Shown: one piece after another, positions 61,224 through 64,000 of the stretch
Layout of the letters: the number at the start of each line of letters is the position of its first letter
Position numbering within the stretch: position 1 is the first letter of the stretch
From: Yanghanlia sp047501535
Lineage (GTDB): Bacteria > Pseudomonadota > Gammaproteobacteria > Burkholderiales > Burkholderiaceae_B
Assembly (NCBI RefSeq): GCF_047501535.1
Contig: NZ_JAZDRJ010000015.1
Location: forward strand, 14,331 to 78,330
Length of the DNA stretch: 64,000 nucleotides
Direction of reading: 5' to 3'
Program-made: the position numbers and the translations under genes
Notes under the pieces: generated by a model
The model's input: only the letters and a program-made list of their open reading frames with translations
Databases searched by the model: none
Told to the model about the DNA's origin: nothing

Positions 61224-64000
61224 TTAGGCCGCCTGGCCTTTGGCTCTGGTGAGATCTTGCAAGGAATACACCTGCAGGCCGCCGCCGTTGCGGATGTACT
61301 GCAAGCCTTCCACGGCCGCCAGCGCACCAGCAATCGTGGTGAAGTACGTCACACGAGCCGCCAACGCCTGAGTGCGAATGGTACGGGAATCCGCGATGGC
61401 GTTACGCCGCTCTTCAACGGTGTTGATCACCAACGCAATCTCGCCGTTCTTAACCTTATCCACAATGTGCGGGCGGCCTTCCGTGACCTTGTTCACCACC
61501 TGCACCGGCAGCCCCGCCGCTTCAATGGCAGCCGCCGTACCGCGTGTCGCCACAATTTCGAAGCCCAAAGCATTCAGGCCGCGAGCCACTTCCACCGCAC
61601 GGGGTTTATCTTGGTCGCGCACGCTGATGAAGGCCGTGCCCGAGTCCGGCAACTGCACGCTGGCAGCCAGCTGCGACTTCACAAAGGCTTCGCCAAAGCT
61701 CTGGCCCACCCCCATGACTTCACCCGTCGACTTCATCTCCGGCCCAAGAATCGTATCTACCCCAGGGAACTTCACAAAGGGGAAAACCGCTTCCTTCACC
61801 GCGAAATAATCCGGCACGATTTCATCTTTCACGCCCTGCGCTTCCAAGCTGCTGCCGGCCATCACACGCGCCGCAATCTTGGCCAACTGCAGGCCGGTGG
61901 CCTTGGACACAAAAGGCACGGTACGCGAAGCGCGTGGGTTGACTTCCAGCACATAGACGTCGCCGTCCTGAATGGCGAACTGCACGTTCATCAAGCCCTT
62001 CACGTTCAGCGCACGCGCCATCAGCGCGGTCTGACGCTTGATTTCTGCAATCACCTCTTGCGACAGCGAGTACGGCGGCAGGCTGCAGGCCGAGTCACCA
62101 GAGTGCACGCCCGCCTGCTCGATGTGTTCCATCACTCCGCCGATAAACACCACGTCGCCGTCGCAAATGCAGTCCACATCCACTTCGGTCGCGTTGTTCA
62201 GGAAGTGATCCAACAACACCGGGGAATCGTTACTGACCCGCACCGCCTCGCGCATATAGCGCTCCAGGTCTTGCTGCTCGTGAACGATTTCCATGGCCCG
62301 CCCGCCCAGCACATAGCTGGGGCGCACCACCAACGGGTAGCCGATTTCCGACGCCAGCGCCAGCGCTTCGCCTTCGGTGCGCGCCGTGCGGTTGGGCGGC
62401 TGACGCAGGCCCAACTTGCTTAGCAGCTTCTGAAAGCGCTCGCGGTCTTCGGCCACATCAATGGATTCGGGGCTGGTACCAATAATGGGCACCCCATTGG
62501 CTTCCAGTGCTCGCGCCAGCTTCAGCGGCGTTTGACCGCCGTACTGCACAATCATGCCAACCGGCTTTTCCTTGTGCACAATCTCCAGCACATCTTCCAG
62601 CGTCAGCGGCTCAAAGTACAGGCGGTCGGAGGTGTCGTAGTCGGTGGAAACCGTTTCCGGGTTGCAGTTGACCATGATGGTTTCAAAGCCATCTTCGCTT
62701 AACGCCAGCGCCGCATGCACGCAGCAGTAGTCAAACTCAATACCCTGGCCAATGCGGTTGGGCCCGCCGCCCAGCACAATGATTTTCTTCTTGTCGGTCG
62801 GTGCAGCCTCGCATTCCTCCTCGTAGGTGGAATACATGTAGGCTGTGCTGGTCGGGTGTTCGCCTGAGCAAGTATCCACGCGTTTGTAGACGGGACGTAT
62901 GCCCATCTGATGGCGTAACTTGCGAACTTCGGCTTCAGAAGTGTCTAGCAGGTAGGCGAGGCGGCGGTCCGAGAAACCACGGCGCTTCAGTTCGCGCAAG
63001 GTTTCAAAATTGAGGTCGGACAGCGTTTTCTGCTCCAGCGCCAGTTCAATATCGACAATCTGCTTAATCTGCGCCAAAAACCAAGGGTCGATCTTGGTGA
63101 TCTGATGCACATCTTCCAGCGAAAACCCTTGGGCAAAAGCGTCGCCCACATACCAGATACGCTCGGGGCCCGGCTCGCCCAGCTCCACCTGCAGCTTTTC
63201 GCGGTCGGTAGTCATCTGGTTCAAGCCATCCACGCCTACTTCCAAGCCGCGCAGTGCTTTTTGGAATGATTCCTGGAAGGTGCGGCCAATCGCCATCACC
63301 TCACCCACCGATTTCATCTGGGTGGTCAGGCGTGAATCAGCCTGAGGGAATTTCTCAAAGGCAAAACGCGGTACCTTGGTGACAACGTAGTCAATCGTCG
63401 GCTCGAACAAGGCAGACGTTGCGCCGTCGGTAATTTCGTTACGCAGCTCATCGAGCGTATAGCCTACCGACAGGCGGGCCGATACCTTGGCAATAGGGAA
63501 GCCGGTGGCTTTGGAAGCCAACGCAGACGAGCGCGACACACGCGGGTTCATCTCGATGACAATCAAGCGGCCGTTTTCCGGGTTGAGAGCGAACTGAACG
63601 TTGGAGCCGCCCGTTTCAACACCGATCTCGCGCAGCACAGCGAACGATGCATCACGCAAAACCTGGTATTCCTTGTTGGTCAGCGTTTGAGCCGGCGCCA
63701 CCGTAATGGAGTCGCCCGTGTGCACCCCCATGGGGTCAAGGTTTTCGATGGAGCACACAATAATGCAGTTGTCGGCGCGGTCGCGCACAACTTCCATCTC
63801 GAATTCTTTCCAGCCCAGCAACGACTCCTCAATCAAGAGCTCATTGGTGGGAGAGGCTTCAAGACCCCGACGGCAGATGGTTTCGAATTCTTCGCTGTTG
63901 TAGGCGATGCCGCCCCCGGTGCCGCCCAGCGTAAAGCTGGGGCGAATCACCACGGGGAAACCGGAACCCCCCGTATATTCAGCGATTTCGCGCTGCACGG
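61224..64000 (-). CDS. carB: Carbamoyl-phosphate synthase large subunit, 5' end cut by window
   Basis: The 925 visible residues cover most of the roughly 1070-residue subunit, from the first ATP-grasp domain onward. Seen are RPSFTLGGTGGGIAYN, ENLDPMGVHTGDSITVAPAQ, EMNPRVSRSSALASKATGFP, the oligomerisation region with DTCSGEHPTSTAYMYSTYEE, the second ATP-grasp RPSYVLGGRAMEIVHEQQDL, and the C-terminal MGS allosteric domain near VRDQDKPRAVEVARGLNALG. It makes carbamoyl phosphate for arginine and pyrimidines with CarA. The N-terminus lies beyond 64000. An SDR gene follows closely. Confidence 0.97.
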   Translation of the reverse strand, partial: VQREIAEYTGGSGFPVVIRPSFTLGGTGGGIAYNSEEFETICRRGLEASPTNELLIEESLLGWKEFEMEVVRDRADNCIIVCSIENLDPMGVHTGDSITVAPAQTLTNKEYQVLRDASFAVLREIGVETGGSNVQFALNPENGRLIVIEMNPRVSRSSALASKATGFPIAKVSARLSVGYTLDELRNEITDGATSALFEPTIDYVVTKVPRFAFEKFPQADSRLTTQMKSVGEVMAIGRTFQESFQKALRGLEVGVDGLNQMTTDREKLQVELGEPGPERIWYVGDAFAQGFSLEDVHQITKIDPWFLAQIKQIVDIELALEQKTLSDLNFETLRELKRRGFSDRRLAYLLDTSEAEVRKLRHQMGIRPVYKRVDTCSGEHPTSTAYMYSTYEEECEAAPTDKKKIIVLGGGPNRIGQGIEFDYCCVHAALALSEDGFETIMVNCNPETVSTDYDTSDRLYFEPLTLEDVLEIVHKEKPVGMIVQYGGQTPLKLARALEANGVPIIGTSPESIDVAEDRERFQKLLSKLGLRQPPNRTARTEGEALALASEIGYPLVVRPSYVLGGRAMEIVHEQQDLERYMREAVRVSNDSPVLLDHFLNNATEVDVDCICDGDVVFIGGVMEHIEQAGVHSGDSACSLPPYSLSQEVIAEIKRQTALMARALNVKGLMNVQFAIQDGDVYVLEVNPRASRTVPFVSKATGLQLAKIAARVMAGSSLEAQGVKDEIVPDYFAVKEAVFPFVKFPGVDTILGPEMKSTGEVMGVGQSFGEAFVKSQLAASVQLPDSGTAFISVRDQDKPRAVEVARGLNALGFEIVATRGTAAAIEAAGLPVQVVNKVTEGRPHIVDKVKNGEIALVINTVEERRNAIADSRTIRTQALAARVTYFTTIAGALAAVEGLQYIRNGGGLQVYSLQDLTRAKGQAA

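Noticed and set aside
61194..62423. A 409-residue plus-strand frame opposite carB
   Set aside because: It is His- and Arg-rich, a typical antisense artefact of a high-GC coding gene; carB on the other strand is certain.

Overview
The window reads as chromosome of a betaproteobacterium, most likely Burkholderiales/Alcaligenaceae. The grounds are moderately high GC, a Bug/TctC-type solute receptor next to a LysR regulator, the fused indolepyruvate ferredoxin oxidoreductase, and the housekeeping orders sua5-like/site-2 protease/dapA/bamC and rlmE-ftsH-folP-glmM near greA and carB. This placement rests on family resemblance and gene order only; no database search was possible.

Layout. (1) 1-1785: a methionine-synthesis operon: the tail of a probable MesX (DUF1852), a folate-domain-free 'core' methionine synthase of the MesD type, and a flavin reductase. 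(2) 1834-7170: a DsrE-like protein followed by an accessory island. The island holds a MazEF/ChpSB-type toxin-antitoxin pair with two dyads at its promoter, an IS3 transposase tail fused to a truncated IS110/IS1111 transposase with its 3' flank, a cas3 HD-domain remnant, an AbiE-type system with an extra small ORF, and an unexplained long dyad. (3) 7349-14676: mutS, roxA-like oxygenase, then on the minus strand sua5-like, site-2 protease, dapA and bamC. (4) 14908-18787: tRNA-His, then a decayed stretch and a compact DNA-modification operon (m5C methyltransferase, HNH nuclease, Vsr). (5) 18944-25380: cardiolipin synthase, M20 amidohydrolase, LysR regulator, TctC receptor, bioB, tRNA-Arg.

(6) 25542-35191: outer-membrane phospholipase A with an N-terminal extension, the indolepyruvate oxidoreductase, and, convergent to it, an amino-acid ABC transporter (livF, livG, fused livHM, livK). 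(7) 35392-42744: TerC/CorC-type membrane protein, tRNA-Pro, spermidine-synthase-like protein convergent with MTA/SAH nucleosidase, a short orphan AMP-binding N-terminal fragment, DoxX, patatin and acs. (8) 42997-50677: a phosphate block: pstSCAB with a good Pho-box match before pstS and a hairpin between pstS and pstC, then ppk1 and divergent ppx; no phoU is present. (9) 50679-64000: OlsB-like acyltransferase, glmM, folP, ftsH, rlmE, divergent yhbY, greA, uracil/xanthine permease, histidine phosphatase, SDR dehydrogenase and carB, which runs off the right edge.

The parts that most reward attention are the MesX-MesD-flavin reductase operon (an oxygen-dependent methionine synthase whose methyl donor was unknown when the family was described), the island upstream of mutS with its cas3 relic and possible IS1111 guide RNA, and the methyltransferase/HNH/Vsr operon whose nuclease carries two copies of a helical module.
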